This document shows, piece by piece, positions 11,591-25,100 of a stretch of 64,000 nucleotides of DNA (position 1 is the first letter of the stretch; the number at the start of each line of letters is the position of its first letter). Under the pieces are notes generated by a model. That model saw nothing but the letters and a program-made list of their open reading frames with translations, made no database searches and had not been told where the DNA came from. The stretch is from Holothuria scabra (taxonomy: Eukaryota > Echinodermata > Holothuroidea > Aspidochirotida > Holothuriidae), in contig CM074188.1 of assembly GCA_037179385.1 (NCBI GenBank), positions 17,501,318 through 17,565,317 on the forward strand. Direction: 5' to 3'. Made by a program: the position numbers and the translations under genes.

Positions 11591-13108
11591 ATAAGGGGTT
11601 GGACAAATGAATAATCACTTTACCTACCCCTCCAAAAAAATGTTTTCATCCAATTTATACAAAATTTTAGCAAATACAACAAGAGTGTCTTTATGACATT
11701 AATATGCAAGTAAACACCAAGCCTGTAAGTCATATGGTCCATCATAAACATGGACCACATGCATACTACTCTGATGATTGCGAGCCACCACTTATGCACC
11801 ATCAGCATGGATATCCCTGTAAGGCAGCACTGAAACTAAACAACACTATGTGACAGCAGTTTTTAATACACATTGCAATTTTTCCAAACTCGGCTTTCAT
11901 TTTTTCTGTCCGCAGAATCGGTCACTTGCTAAACCCTGCCATTGATACTGATATGACATGAACCATGTGTCCATCCTACACAACAAATGTATTCATTGAA
12001 ACAGGCTGAGACAAATTTTAAGTTCTAAATTTGTCATTTTTGACTTGATTTAAATATGACTTGGTTGCTGATCTTACACTCAAGATTATGTTTCTACTCG
12101 TAATATGCCAACATGATTATTAAGGCAATCTAACCTTTTCAAAGTTAAAGAGGACCTGACACCTTAAACAAATAATACCTAATAGTAGTTATACTGTCTG
12201 GGAGAAGCACAAGTGTCCAATATCTGAGCTAATATTATGATGTATTTGCATAGAGCCTCTGAAAGCAAGAAAGGAGACTGAATGTTTTTTCATTTAAAAG
12301 CACCTTTCAAGGAAAAAAATTTCAGGTCCAGCATGTAAGGCTTGCTCCCAAAGTCCTAAGATACAATTTTCTATATGCATCTTTAAGAGATATATACTTC
12401 AGATGCATTTTCAAGCAGATTGAGTTGCAATTTGAAAAGGTGAAAGACAGGCAATTTGACACAAATCTGCACAAAAAATGGACTTAAAGTGAAAAATTAC
12501 AAAATGCACCCACCTTCTATTTACAAATTCTGCTTAACTGATGAAATTTGAAGAAAAAGGTATGTTTTCTAATTTTTTTTATTCCATTTAAGTCCAAACT
12601 ACCAGGAACACAAGGTTCATGCCTTTCTGACCAACCATCCACCTTTACTTTTTCGAGATGTACAGTTGAGTCAAGGCTAAGATGAACCATTGGTGCCCCA
12701 ATTCTTAATGCTATTCATTAGTCTCTGAAGATTGAAGGACTCGGTCCAATGTGTCAATAGAGGTGGCCATACCTTAACAGGGCAATGCTAAAGAATTCAA
12801 ATAATTGCAGTCTCGACCAGGTACAACATTGCTATGAAAACGCACATTTTTCACTTTGCTAGCTCAAAAGGTGCCAGTGCCCTCATCCACTCTCTAGAAC
12901 AGAGTTTATAGGAAACATTCAGACTACTTTGATCATCATACTTTCTCACTGGAAAAACAATTTGATTCTTTGTCTCTATGGTTAGAATACAAGGCATACA
13001 CTGTAGGACATCTTTCACACTTTAACAATCTGGCAATCCATCCCATAACAGAGCAGTATAAACAGTGCCCAAAGTTTACCTGACATGGTAATTAGGAAGG
13101 TATGGCAT
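11591..13108. other. Probable nicalin 3'UTR and downstream DNA
   Basis: No coding frame seen. The nearest minus-strand AATAAA downstream of the nicalin stop is at 12578-12583 (TTTATT on the plus strand), so a ~530 bp 3'UTR is possible. Confidence 0.35.
12578..12583 (-). terminator. Candidate polyA signal of nicalin
   Basis: TTTATT on plus is AATAAA on minus, ~530 nt downstream of the nicalin stop. It is the first such hexamer I saw. Confidence 0.3.
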
Positions 13109-13174
13109 TCAATAAGCTTTGCTTTTTGGCTTTTGTGAAAATCCTCTCACAAGACCCTCCACTATATAAAAATT
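13109..13174 (-). CDS. NCLN: Nicalin exon 14 (C-terminal tail, stop)
   Basis: Acceptor TTTTCACAG. Encodes [18 protein letters not shown], then KAY and TGA at 13111-13109. Position, length and basic character match the cytosolic tail of vertebrate nicalin; identity is lower than elsewhere. Confidence 0.8.
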   Translation of the reverse strand, partial: NFYIVEGLVRGFSQKPKSKAY

Positions 13175-16100
13175 CTGTGAAAAGAAATGAAAATGAAGGC
13201 AGAGTAAGCATGATTAAGAGGTCAATTGTTAACAAAACGAAATCAGCAAAGGCTGTTTTTCACAGAAGATTTCGACAAAACCAAGAATATACACCATTTC
13301 ATGTTCCTGTTGCATGCATGTTTCCATCCTTAAACATACATATTCTGGAGGAACTGGACTGTTGGTAAAACTTACACTTTTCTTCCTTTTGAGAAGTATA
13401 TACATAAATAAGATGAAAAGTAGAAAACAGCTTTGATTGCCTTTTCATTATGACCCATTTTTTTGGAATATTCTCCCCAGGGGCAATTGAGGTGCTGAAT
13501 TTATAAACATTGCATTGCAGGAATTCACATACCACACAGATCTTAAAGGGCAAGAGCAGTTGGCCTGATCTTATTTTGAAGCAACAGCTAATTCCCACAA
13601 TTTTCTTATTTCTCTTCAAAGCATCTTTCGTAACGTTTTAAGACTTCAACATTTCTTTTTCAGGGTAAACCAAGCAGTGTCTCATAGCAAACTTCACATT
13701 TCAAAAGATGAAGCATTTAAACTCTGTGTGTGGGGAAAAAAAATCCTTTGGAATGAAAGACATACCTGAAGGAATAAATAGACGAGACCAACGTAGGAAG
13801 CAATGGCACCAGCTAAAAACAAGTCGAAGACTGCAGGCTTCACACTGAAAATGGAATAAGAAAACCAATTAGCAGGTGATGTGTCACTTGGGGAGTGTAC
13901 TGTTGAGCAAGGGTCATTCACCTCTCCCTTCCTTTGCAAGAAGCTCTAAGTTCACATTTGACTTTGTCCACAGATGGGATATAAAAATGCGGGAATTAGA
14001 TTCAGAGACAATTACCTCTTACCTGTTGCCTTGTCTACTGCTTACTAAATAGAAATTAAACAGCAAATACTTCTTGGCTGTTTCATTCAAAATTAATTTA
14101 AAAATTCCTTGTTGATCTGATGTAGGCTTTCAAACCTGTGGTTTTACATGAAAACACTATTTAAAGATTCTAGTGAAGATGCATAATGCCTTTTCATCAC
14201 CTTGCTATTTCAAAAATGTCGCCTAAGCTACAACAAGGGGCTGAAGGATATAAAACAGATGTTACTCCTACATGAATGGGTCCTTGATTCCTAAGTACTT
14301 GCTACATTCCCAAGGGGAACTATGACTTTTGAATAATCACATAATGTATACATGTATACATGGCATACAATGTATACATGGCAACAACATTTTCCCTTGG
14401 TGTGTAAGAATTGTTTAAGCATGATCCTAGTTACCATAATAACATCATTTTTTCAAAACCTAACTCTCCTAGAAGCCTGCATTATCCCACCCCTATTGAA
14501 ACCAAAATCCCCTTCCCCCTCCCCACTACACAAATTTACCAATGCTGTAATGAATGAAAGCTAAGTGTAGCAAAGGACTTACTTGTAAGCATGCATGGTT
14601 GACTTCAAACCATCAAAGAAAACAAACTCTGGCTCCCTGAAAGTAACAATTGAGGAAATACAGACATTAAAGGGGTAAAGTCATCAGACTTTTTGAGTTA
14701 GTGTACCCACTATTTACTATATACCCCAATACACTTATTGCATTCCCAAAGAACAATCTCAGAAATATCACAATAGACAAAATGGACACATTACAATCTC
14801 CAGTGCTTGTCCATTTTCAGTCATCACTCCCACAGTCTTTCTCACACTACACTGCTCATGCTCTTATAAATTTTATATATTTAATTAAGGTTGTTGAAGG
14901 AGTCTGAAATGAAGTTTATGAAGTGGCTGAACTGAACATCTCCAGATAAAACATTCAAATTTATTCCTATAGAACAAAATACTCATTCACAAAGCTTCTG
15001 GCATACTTCTTCTAGGACTAAGGGCCAGGTCACACTAGAGCAATATCAGATCGGATTTTGCTCCAATTTTTCTGAGTTTTATTTAATTTCTCCTCCATCT
15101 TTGGTCGAAAAAGAAACAAAAACTTGTCAACCTGTGTAGATATTTCAACTGTATCGCAGGACTACGAAATTCTAAGTTATACCAATCATTCCATGACATC
15201 ACATCCAAAGACAGCTTTTTAGGATACACGTAGTCCGATAAAATCTTTTTGTCAATGTGACGTCACGAAATAAATAGTTTAACTTTCATTTCCTTGGTCC
15301 TCTTATACTGATCATATATTTACAAAATATGGCAAATTTTTGGTTCTTTCCGACAATGGATGGAGGAGATTTAAACTAAAACTCACAAAAATCGGATAGT
15401 AATCCCATCCAATGCCGCTGTAGTGTGACCTGGGCTTAATTGCATTTGCAACAGTACTTTTACTATTTTTGAGAAAATCATACAAACTTTTAATGACATC
15501 TCATCTTCTATACTCATATGTATTACCAATTAATATGACACTTCACCTTTTGTCAGCTTTAAAAGATAACCGTTTCACATCTTTCAGGTATCTTGACATA
15601 GCTTGTTCCAGAGTGGACACCACAGGATGGTCTTTACTCATTAGCTGTGCAGGTCTAGGATTTGATGAAAGGTAGTCAACCCAGGCTTCTAGATTCTCTT
15701 CACTAACACTCTGTCAAATATTAACACATAGAGCAAATTAAATAATAGCAGACAGTATTTTTTGTCACATGGGCATTAGAGTACCTTCTCAGCAATAATT
15801 TTCCTCTGACCTGAATTTTGCCTCTCTAGTCCTATGTTTTTATACTTCTGCTAACTCTCTCCCACAACACAAAAACAAACCACAGGTTTTCAATTTTCTG
15901 ATACCAATTCCTCATAAAATAAGAAATAGACTATTAATTGGGTTACAAACACAGTTACAAATTAGTCAACTCCCCTTTTTTCAGACGATACTTTCCTCTT
16001 CTTGAGCTGGTAGCAAAACTGCTCTGTTATAGCTTATGTTCATATGTTCTTATTGTTATGTTCATTGCCAGATGCCAGGAAGATAACAAATGTCCAAATT

Positions 16101-19100
16101 TCAAAGTTTGCTAGCCTCTCTTCCTTCTCCCCACCTACATTACATTTTGTACATTTCACACTAATACAAGCAAAGTTCTCCTTCTTTGACTTTAGTCCCC
16201 CTCACCAGCTCTATTGGCAAAATCCTGGATCTACCCATGATAACATTGGATGGTGTATTTCTCAACCAATTAATCATTTACAGGCTTAAATCACAAATAT
16301 TTTCTGCAATGATAAGCTAACCACTTACCAATTCATTATTAAATATTTCTGGCACACCACTAACTCCTTTGTCATGCAGACCATATATTTGTCTAGCCAG
16401 TCCTTCAGCAATGATATGGACATTCCTTGCCAGCAAAGAACTTTCAACTCTCCATCTAAGAAAAATAAAGACACAAAAGGAAATAAACTTGGTTTGCCAT
16501 CTGCACCAAACTGTATGCTCTTCAATTTGAATACACCAAAAATATTGGGAGAACATCTTCTGAACAGTTTGCAGGTCTATAAATTTAAACTATGCAGGTA
16601 TGCTGTAAATCACACTTCCAAGAAAATTAATGGATGTTTGGTAGGTGTGCTGTTAAAGTAAACTTCTGTCAGTTTAAATTCTTTATCTAAAAAGAAATTG
16701 CACTTGTCACAGGCATTTCAAGTGAGTGATGACATTGTGATCACACTCTCACACCTCAAAATTTAATGCCGGAGTTTGAATAAATCATCAACAATGTACA
16801 CAAAGGAAGAGCTTGTTCAAAATCTTTAATAAAAAACACTATTTTGTACCTCAGCAATCCTAAAACACAGCAAAAATTTTAAAAGAAGACAGGGACATCC
16901 CTCCTCCTTAGACCTCTCTTCCAGGATAAATGGATAATTCCTTTTCAAATGATAATAAAAAAACAAACTTCAGTTCTTTACATCCCCAATATACCACACA
17001 TTTAGATAGTTTTGATGGCAAAAACTTTCCTCTGTCCATGTAGACACTGACCTATGTCAGTCTGAAGAATTCACCATTGACAGCCTCCACCCTGAAATTA
17101 CTGCAAATACTTTTGCCAAACATACAGTATTTACCTCTCATCTGCCACCGAGGTTCTGTAAATGTCCTTGTGAGAGGGAAGATGTGAAATAGTTCCAGCT
17201 GGTAATCTCCTGATACTGAATCGTTCATGCTCCCAGGCCAGCATTTCATCAGCTAAGTTAATCTTCTTGTGCACCATACTGAAGTTGAAGGATGGATAGA
17301 GGTCTTTGGATGCAGCTTTAAGGTTCTAAAGAAAGAAGATGAACAATAAAACAGATTAAGCAAAGTTCTTGTAAGAAGAAACTCAAAGGAACGACGTTGT
17401 GTCCACATTCATAAGTATGACCACGAATGAGCTGATTCTATTTTAATACATTCAAGACTAACATTCAAGACTTCCACCAGAGAAATATGTAGCTGTCACT
17501 TAAATGCTAAAATCTCTTCTCATCAACCAGTTTCCTTTTCATACTTAAGAAAGGCAGAATAAAAGCCTTTACTTCTGGCTTATTGGTGTGAAAACAAAAT
17601 CAGTCCAGTTTTATACCAATGTACTTCTAAGGAGGATAAAAATTGGGAAATCTTCATATGTGGGTAGAGGACACATCACCCTTTAATCACCTACCTTTAG
17701 TGCTGAAATGTGGACCCTAATATAAAATCTGTTACATTTACTGGGAAAAAAGATAAAAGCAAAGTGTACTTTAGTAACTGGGCTTAGAACTGTACTGAAA
17801 AGTATCTCAAATTTCTTTGGGCAACTTTGTTCCTGGCAGAGTGTTATACTCATAGCTCTACATATGGTGTGAGTATATAATTCAAATTTTTTATAATCCA
17901 CTTTCCAAAATGAAATGGTTTTGCATTCAAAATGCCCCTTAACATTTTTTAATTTTGGAATGATTTGAATGATTTGTTATAGTGTTATGCCTCAACAATA
18001 CTCATGTTGAATACAAAGGCAACAGCAGAATTTGTGGAACAATTTGGTCCCTTCATACAGTGGTATCCAATGCAGAATAAATATTCCTAACCACTGGAGA
18101 CAATAGAGTTACTGTTTATGGATTCTTACTTGTAAGATTTCAAATGGAACAGTTCCTTCCTTAGGTGGTTTGGAGAGGTGAAGGTGTAAACTATCTGAGC
18201 CACCAACAGAGTCCAGACAGATTACATACGAAACATCAGCAAGTAACGATGAGTCTGAAACAAGAAATGGATTGAATGATTATGATAAAAGTTCCAAACT
18301 AATCTTTATCTTTGCAAGGGAGGGAAGCTAGGGGGATTAGGGGTGGGGAATATATCAAAGATGAACTACACACATTTTGGTGAAATTTGTGCTCAGTTCT
18401 GCATTTCATTCTTATGATCATCTTGAACTTGAAAAGAAAAAGATCTTAAAAGGCAAGAAAAACTGGCATCCTGCTATGCTGTTTCAGGCAGTCTCCTTCC
18501 TATATTTTTCCTTCAAATAAATCACATCTATTTTTAATTTTTTTAATGCATACAACTAAACATAATCTCTATCAAAATTGAGAGGATTTTATCTTCATAC
18601 CACAATAATACTACACATACATATGAAATCCATCCAAGCTTCCTACATTGAAACACTTTCTTAAAACTGCTGATGACCCCAAATGACCTTAGGCCTCCAC
18701 TAAAATCAATAGAACACATCTTTCTACTATTTTGTTTCTATACACCAAGTTTCATTTAGAAGAAACTTTTCCTTGTTCTAGCTTAGTTTCATTTAAATCC
18801 AAACAAATTTCCATTGTTGAGTTACAGCATATAAGAGAGCATCACACACACACACACACAGCACATACCCGTATTCAATGCCTTACGGGGTACACAGAAC
18901 TGTTCCCTGTAAGGAAATGGTCGGAATCCCCCTTTAGCTGTTTAAGTCATGTGGCATGTGAATGCCGCGAGCGAGGGCAGGCTCTTGCATATCACGTGAC
19001 AGAGCTCATTGCAGTGTCCAAATTTTCGGGTAGCTACGCCAGTTACGAGCTCTGTGTGAGCTAGGAAAGACGTGCGAAGCTTCAGTTCTTGTGAGCGGCC

Positions 19101-22100
19101 TGTACCCGGCAAGGTATCGTTTACAGGCTCACACAGGCATGCACACACTCATTCACAAACCTGACTTCATAGGTTCCTTTTGCTAATGCAAGGAATCAGA
19201 AACATTTGCTACTCACCTGGTGTCTCCAAGTTATCTTCTATCCACCTCTTAGTACCTTGATAGTTGAACTTTCCCCCACCAGAGAGAAAAAACAGTAAAT
19301 TAAATCTATTTCGTGGATAGGAAACATAAATCTGATATGTACACAAATACAATGAATGCATAACCTGATACCCATCCGCCCCTTTATACAACAAGACAAA
19401 TTTATTCCACAATGCATTACACATTCTAATGTCATGTAGTATAGGGCACCCTCCATGACCTTTTACACAGAGGCCATCTTTTTGTTTACAAGCAACTTTC
19501 CCTTCCTTTTGTCCTGGATTCCCAGGGCCCTTCATGTTTCCCGTCACCCGTCATGTGTTACCGGTGAAGTGAAATATTACTTCATCTTAGTTCCATGTGT
19601 ATGATGTATCCTGTATTTTCAAGGTGTGGCAAATTTCACCCTCTCCAGCCTCCTCATTGGTCATTTAGATCAGCACATTTATTAATATTCATTTTATTTG
19701 GTGCGTCACAACTTTTGACCAATCTGGAGACTGACATGAAAGCTCTCCGAGCTTGCAAGTTTTGCTAGCTCTTCACTCGTGCAGCAGACTTCAGACATGA
19801 GCACTTGAGTGACATAATATACAATTAATTCTTTTTTTGCCGGTCAGGAATTAAAAACTTAATCATCTTTTTTTGGAACTCAATGAATAAATCATCATAA
19901 AATTGACTGGAACTCTTGATCTGTTTTTTCTGTTTCCAGCTACGCAAGATACCTGTACTACATCAACTTACTTTGCACTAAGTAGCACCTCACATGTATA
20001 CTTTGCCCTGCACACACTCTTTCCTAACTACAAAAGGAATGCATTCAGATGAATCATTTACACACATTTACACAGGGTTACTGAAAGTTTGCCAAATATC
20101 ACCCATCGTTGTGCTGGTTGGTTGACAGTAACATCAAACGACTGTTACAATGAATTTTTAACTTAATAAAATACATGTATCCATGTTTTAAACATACACT
20201 GTATTGCCACACATCAAGCATTTGGCTTTCCTTCTTCAAAATGGCTATGCATACACAGTGTTCTGGCTGCCATTGGCCAACACTATGACTTGCCAACTGG
20301 CATAAAAGCCAGTCTCCAGCAGACTAACAGCCAGCACAAAATCATGGAAATGTCTGAAAATTCATGAAACCTAGGGCAAAATGCAATACCCTAAATTTAA
20401 ATCTGGTTATTTGATTCAAAACAAGGCATTCATCAGTTATGTCAGTAAATAAACAAATCATAAGAAGTCTTCATAGGTTTACTGGTTATAAGATATCAAC
20501 ACCCATGTAAAAGGATACTTGGCATGTGTTCGAGTGTTCAAGTAAAGCCTCGAAAAAAGTCTTGCCAGCTCCAGAAAAGCTGCAACTCCACTCCCATTAG
20601 AGTCAACTCCATAGGCTAAATACTGTTAAGAAAGAAAAAATATTTGGAACTTAATTTTTTTGAAAAGTTTGAAATTTCTTTTTTAGGTCCATTGATTTTA
20701 CCTCAATTACGAATGTTCTAAAAAGACACCAAAGTCACATCATGTCTTCAAGTACTAAAGAAGACAAAAAGTATTGTGAGAGTTAAAGCAATGTTAGTCC
20801 TTAGACAAGTTAAGTTTTTATTACCTGACTGCGGGTGTATTGCAAGAAGAAATAGGAACCCTCTCAATATATTATGTCTATATACAAAACAGAAATAATT
20901 TATCCTCCAGAAACTCAACTTGATGTGGATCAGCACAATATATCAAAATACAGACTTTCCAACCTGTAAACATCATATCAAAATAGCAAAACTGCTACTC
21001 CCTCAGCCATGCTATGACCATTCTTTGTCAATCTAGAAACAATAGCAAACCAGTTTTCTCCTGCTATTGAAATCAGAGTAACAACGAAGCATGCAGGACT
21101 GCATCCAGAGATGCCAACATTTACATCCAGAAATCAGGGAGGTTTCACACAAGAACCAGGAGTTTTTTTTTTTTTTAATTATATGCAACTTAATGAGGGA
21201 AAAACTTTCTTGAATCAGGAGGTTGCCATATTTGCTACAAAAATGGACAAAAATCCTTGAATTTTCAGGGAGCCTCTCTGAGAATCAGGGATGATTGTCA
21301 TCTCTGCTGCATCCCCTGCAGCTTGGATGAGGCAGCTGCAGCTGACATGGTGCCTTTGTACAGTAATACAGATTTCTTTAAGTGAAATCAATATACACAC
21401 AGGCTACTCACAGGAGCAATGCCAAAGGAGTCATAGTGCGTGACAATGGCTAATGTAGGAAGCTGGTCTTCAACTCCCTTGCCTGCCAATTTACCCTAGA
21501 AGGAGAGAAGAAAAGATCCATGAACTCACATCAACATGTAAATTAATGAAGTGACATATTTTTTTTTTATAAAACACTCACTGCTATATATTCAGTAAAC
21601 GCAAAGGGTATCAAGACAAAAAAATAGAGCAGCCATGCTGCCGAATCTCAATCCTTTGTGAATGTTATGAAGACAAAGTTTTAGTTCCTCAAATATGCTC
21701 CAATAAACTCTGAGGGGGAGATGTTTTTCATCACAACATAAAAACCACTTTCATCTTGCCTCTTGGACACTTTTTGTGCCCTAACTCAATATACTGTAAA
21801 TAAGCTTGTTCCTGTCAAGATAATTACGGGGTAAATATCTGCTAAATAGCCTTAAGTTATGGTCAGGCTAGGCAAGTTACTTCATGATTGATTTAGCAGA
21901 GGTGTGAAGTCAAGCTTCTAAGGTCAGATTTTAACCACAAAATGCAAACATTACCGGAACAGTTTTCTGACCTAGCAACCACGATAGTGCAATGTGCACA
22001 GAAATTACAGTTTCCTTGACAACTGAAGAGCTTTGCCCCTAAAATTTGCTTAGCAACACTTTGCTTAGCAACACTTAGCAACCATTGCTCTCTTCACATC

Positions 22101-25100
22101 AAAATATAAAATTTCATCTGCCCTAAACTCAAAGAGCATGCTCTCAAACTCTGAAAGACATTGACCATAGATCAAGTTACTTTCTGTTGCTTTAAAGATA
22201 TTTCAACCACTGGTTAGTGTGACAATATCTCAATACATGTTTTGTGTTGAGATGATAATCACATCATTTCACCTATTAAAGCATTGAACACTTTAAATAT
22301 CGCAAGTATGTGAAGACATAATAAACGGGCATGTTAGAATATTAAAAAGAATAGGATGCCAATAAACTGACATAAAATAGAACCAATTATCTGTAATCAT
22401 TTTTACATGAGGGCCACAGTCATTTTTCCCAGTTGTGGCTCACTTGGTCTGTTTTCCCTACTCCATTGGTTACACTGAGCACCAAGCACAATGGCAGTTA
22501 GTTCCACTTTTAGCGTCTTCTGTATGAGCCGACCAGTAGTCAAACCTGATCAGAGTAGACTGGTCTGTGAAAGAGTTATCTGCCTCACAATCTGTTTAGG
22601 AAGTTGGGTCTTATGTAAAATAATGAAATTTTTCCATTTGTATCACAGAAGGAATTATTTCATAAATTGAAAGAGCTATTCAATCTTTCAAGTCATGAAA
22701 TTGTTCATACTAGTACTATTATACTCATAACAAGCCTTGAATTTTAGAGTCTTCAGATGTGCTACAAATCACACCCATCAGGAATTAACGGAGGGTGGTA
22801 GGTGAGGTGTTCTATTATTAAAAGTAATCTTCAGCTTGGTGTGCAAAAAATCACACTCCTCATAGGGATTTGAGAGGAGTGATGGTGTGTGATCACACTA
22901 CAATGCCTCAAAATTCAAGGCCTGTCATAAACACTAATTTATTATTAAACATTCCTGTCCTCACCTGTATGCTCACAATGTGGGCATCCTTGACCTGCTT
23001 GGACTGAGGTCCACTTGCTACCATCTGAAAACCATTAGCATAAACAGCACTCAACAGAGCTGAAAAGAGTTTTAGACAGAAAGATTCATAATTTATCATC
23101 AACGCTAAATTATAGATCAATGAGGAGACAAACCCCATAAAACAAAATAAATTGTGAATCATGCAGCCTTTAAGGATAAGAGAAGAGATACATCTTTTAT
23201 AAATTCAAACAAGAGAACCCTTTTAAAAAAGTCAGAGAGTGGTACACCTTTAATAAATTGGTGTACTGTTACATATACCTGAACATTGAGAAAATCAGAA
23301 CAAGTCCACTTCCTCGAATTCCCTGACTTTAATGTGATCATTTGAAACTTTGCTCATTTCCAGTGGAGAATATTCAAATTTCACTTTTCTCTGACTTTCC
23401 ATGATTTCCAGGGCATGTACAAACACAGCTCCTTCTACTGTAGTTCCTACTTTGTAGTTCTTCTGAGGTGACATGTGACATACATATGACTGGAAGAAAT
23501 ACTTATTTCCCTGAAAGCAAGTCAAACTTCCCACAATTTTTACATGATGTCCTGTACAGAACAAGCCAAATTTTCCTACAAGTGCCTTAATTACTTCCAA
23601 ATACCATGGTTTTCCTTCAAGGAGCTATCAAAGATCTGGTTTTTCCAACCATCGGCATATGTTACCTTCTGCGGCTGAGTCTGCTTGGTCTCCAGTTGCT
23701 GCCTGCTGTATGTCGCTATGAATCTGTAACAGTGTTTCATCCTCACGAACAAAGTAAACAGCCATGTTGGTTTCCATCTCTAGCATCTGTGGTTCTACAT
23801 CCAACCATTGCTTAAAATAAAATCAATGTTTGCAACTTTATCTACTGACATGTAGCTTAATATATGAATATAAAATAAAAAAAAAAAATGAATTAATATT
23901 GTAGGAAAGAGCTACCTAACTTTAAAGTGATCAATAAAATATGGCAACATTTTTTTTTCAAAATTTGTTTTGTGGGGGCATAGTTACAACATACCAACAA
24001 CAAATAGGAAACAAGAAGGAAGCAAAAAGCCCTGGCAATTTCTTTGCTGAAAGGAAATAAAGGTAATGCAACTTTTACATTTTGAGCTTTTACATTCACC
24101 AGTTTTCACCATTCTTACAATTTCAGCTAGGATAGTCTCATATACCCTGTTACTCCATAAAAACAATACATGTACTGTAGGGGTCACCTTCTGATTATAA
24201 AGCAGTGACACACCAAGAAAGAAATTATACAAGCTAATCTTGAAAGACTAGGATTTTGCAAGGTTTCAGTTTTAAGTCTTTGGTAACCTCGCAAGATCTT
24301 TGTCTTCCACCTAACAAGAATAGCGTAATTTTTACCTCTTAAACTGATGAATTTATAAAATCAAGAGTGCTACTACCTTTTTAAATCTTGAATACTATTG
24401 TACTAAGAATTTTTTGTCAGCTGTTTAGCTAGGTCGTTAGCTAGACAGATGGGATTCTACTAAACTATTAGTGGTACATGTTCATTGAGCCTCTAAATTA
24501 CTTGTGTTGAAACATTCATCATAGCTGCATGCCTATATCTTCATCCTTCCTTTTGTGAAGCTGCAATTTTGCTGTTTCATGGAATTACTCTTACATTAAG
24601 CAATACTGTAACCTGTAAAAGAGCAAGTATTGATACTACTTGAAGCTAGTTATACCAACATGAAAAATGTGATTAAATGCTAAATGATGGCAAATTTTGG
24701 CAATTTAAAGGGGGAAGTTTAAGCAAAAATTTAACGTTCATATGTGAAAGAGGAACAAAGTCTACAGAGTGTGGTGAAAATTCCATTCAAATCGGACATG
24801 TATTCTGGACATATCAGTAAATCAAGTCAGTAGATTTGTGTTCAAAAGTGAGTTTGAGGGCAGCAGAGCTTATGTCACTTCGAATTTTTGAATTTAGGTA
24901 GCTTACACCTTACGTTTAGTCTTTACTTACCTTTAAAACATCTTGAGGCATGGAACTAAAATTCTGTGGTATCAGCACAATTAATGCCCCTGCAGATTCT
25001 GACACCAGATCATGGTATCTATCAGCAGTCAGCTCTGACAATTTAGCAATAAGGCATCTTCTTGGCACTTTAGTAGCAGATAATGGACGTGCTTCCATGT

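Noticed and set aside
19209..19547. A single-exon nicalin ORF of 112 codons.
   Set aside because: Only 19217-19305 is exon; the upstream part reads through the acceptor into a dispersed repeat.
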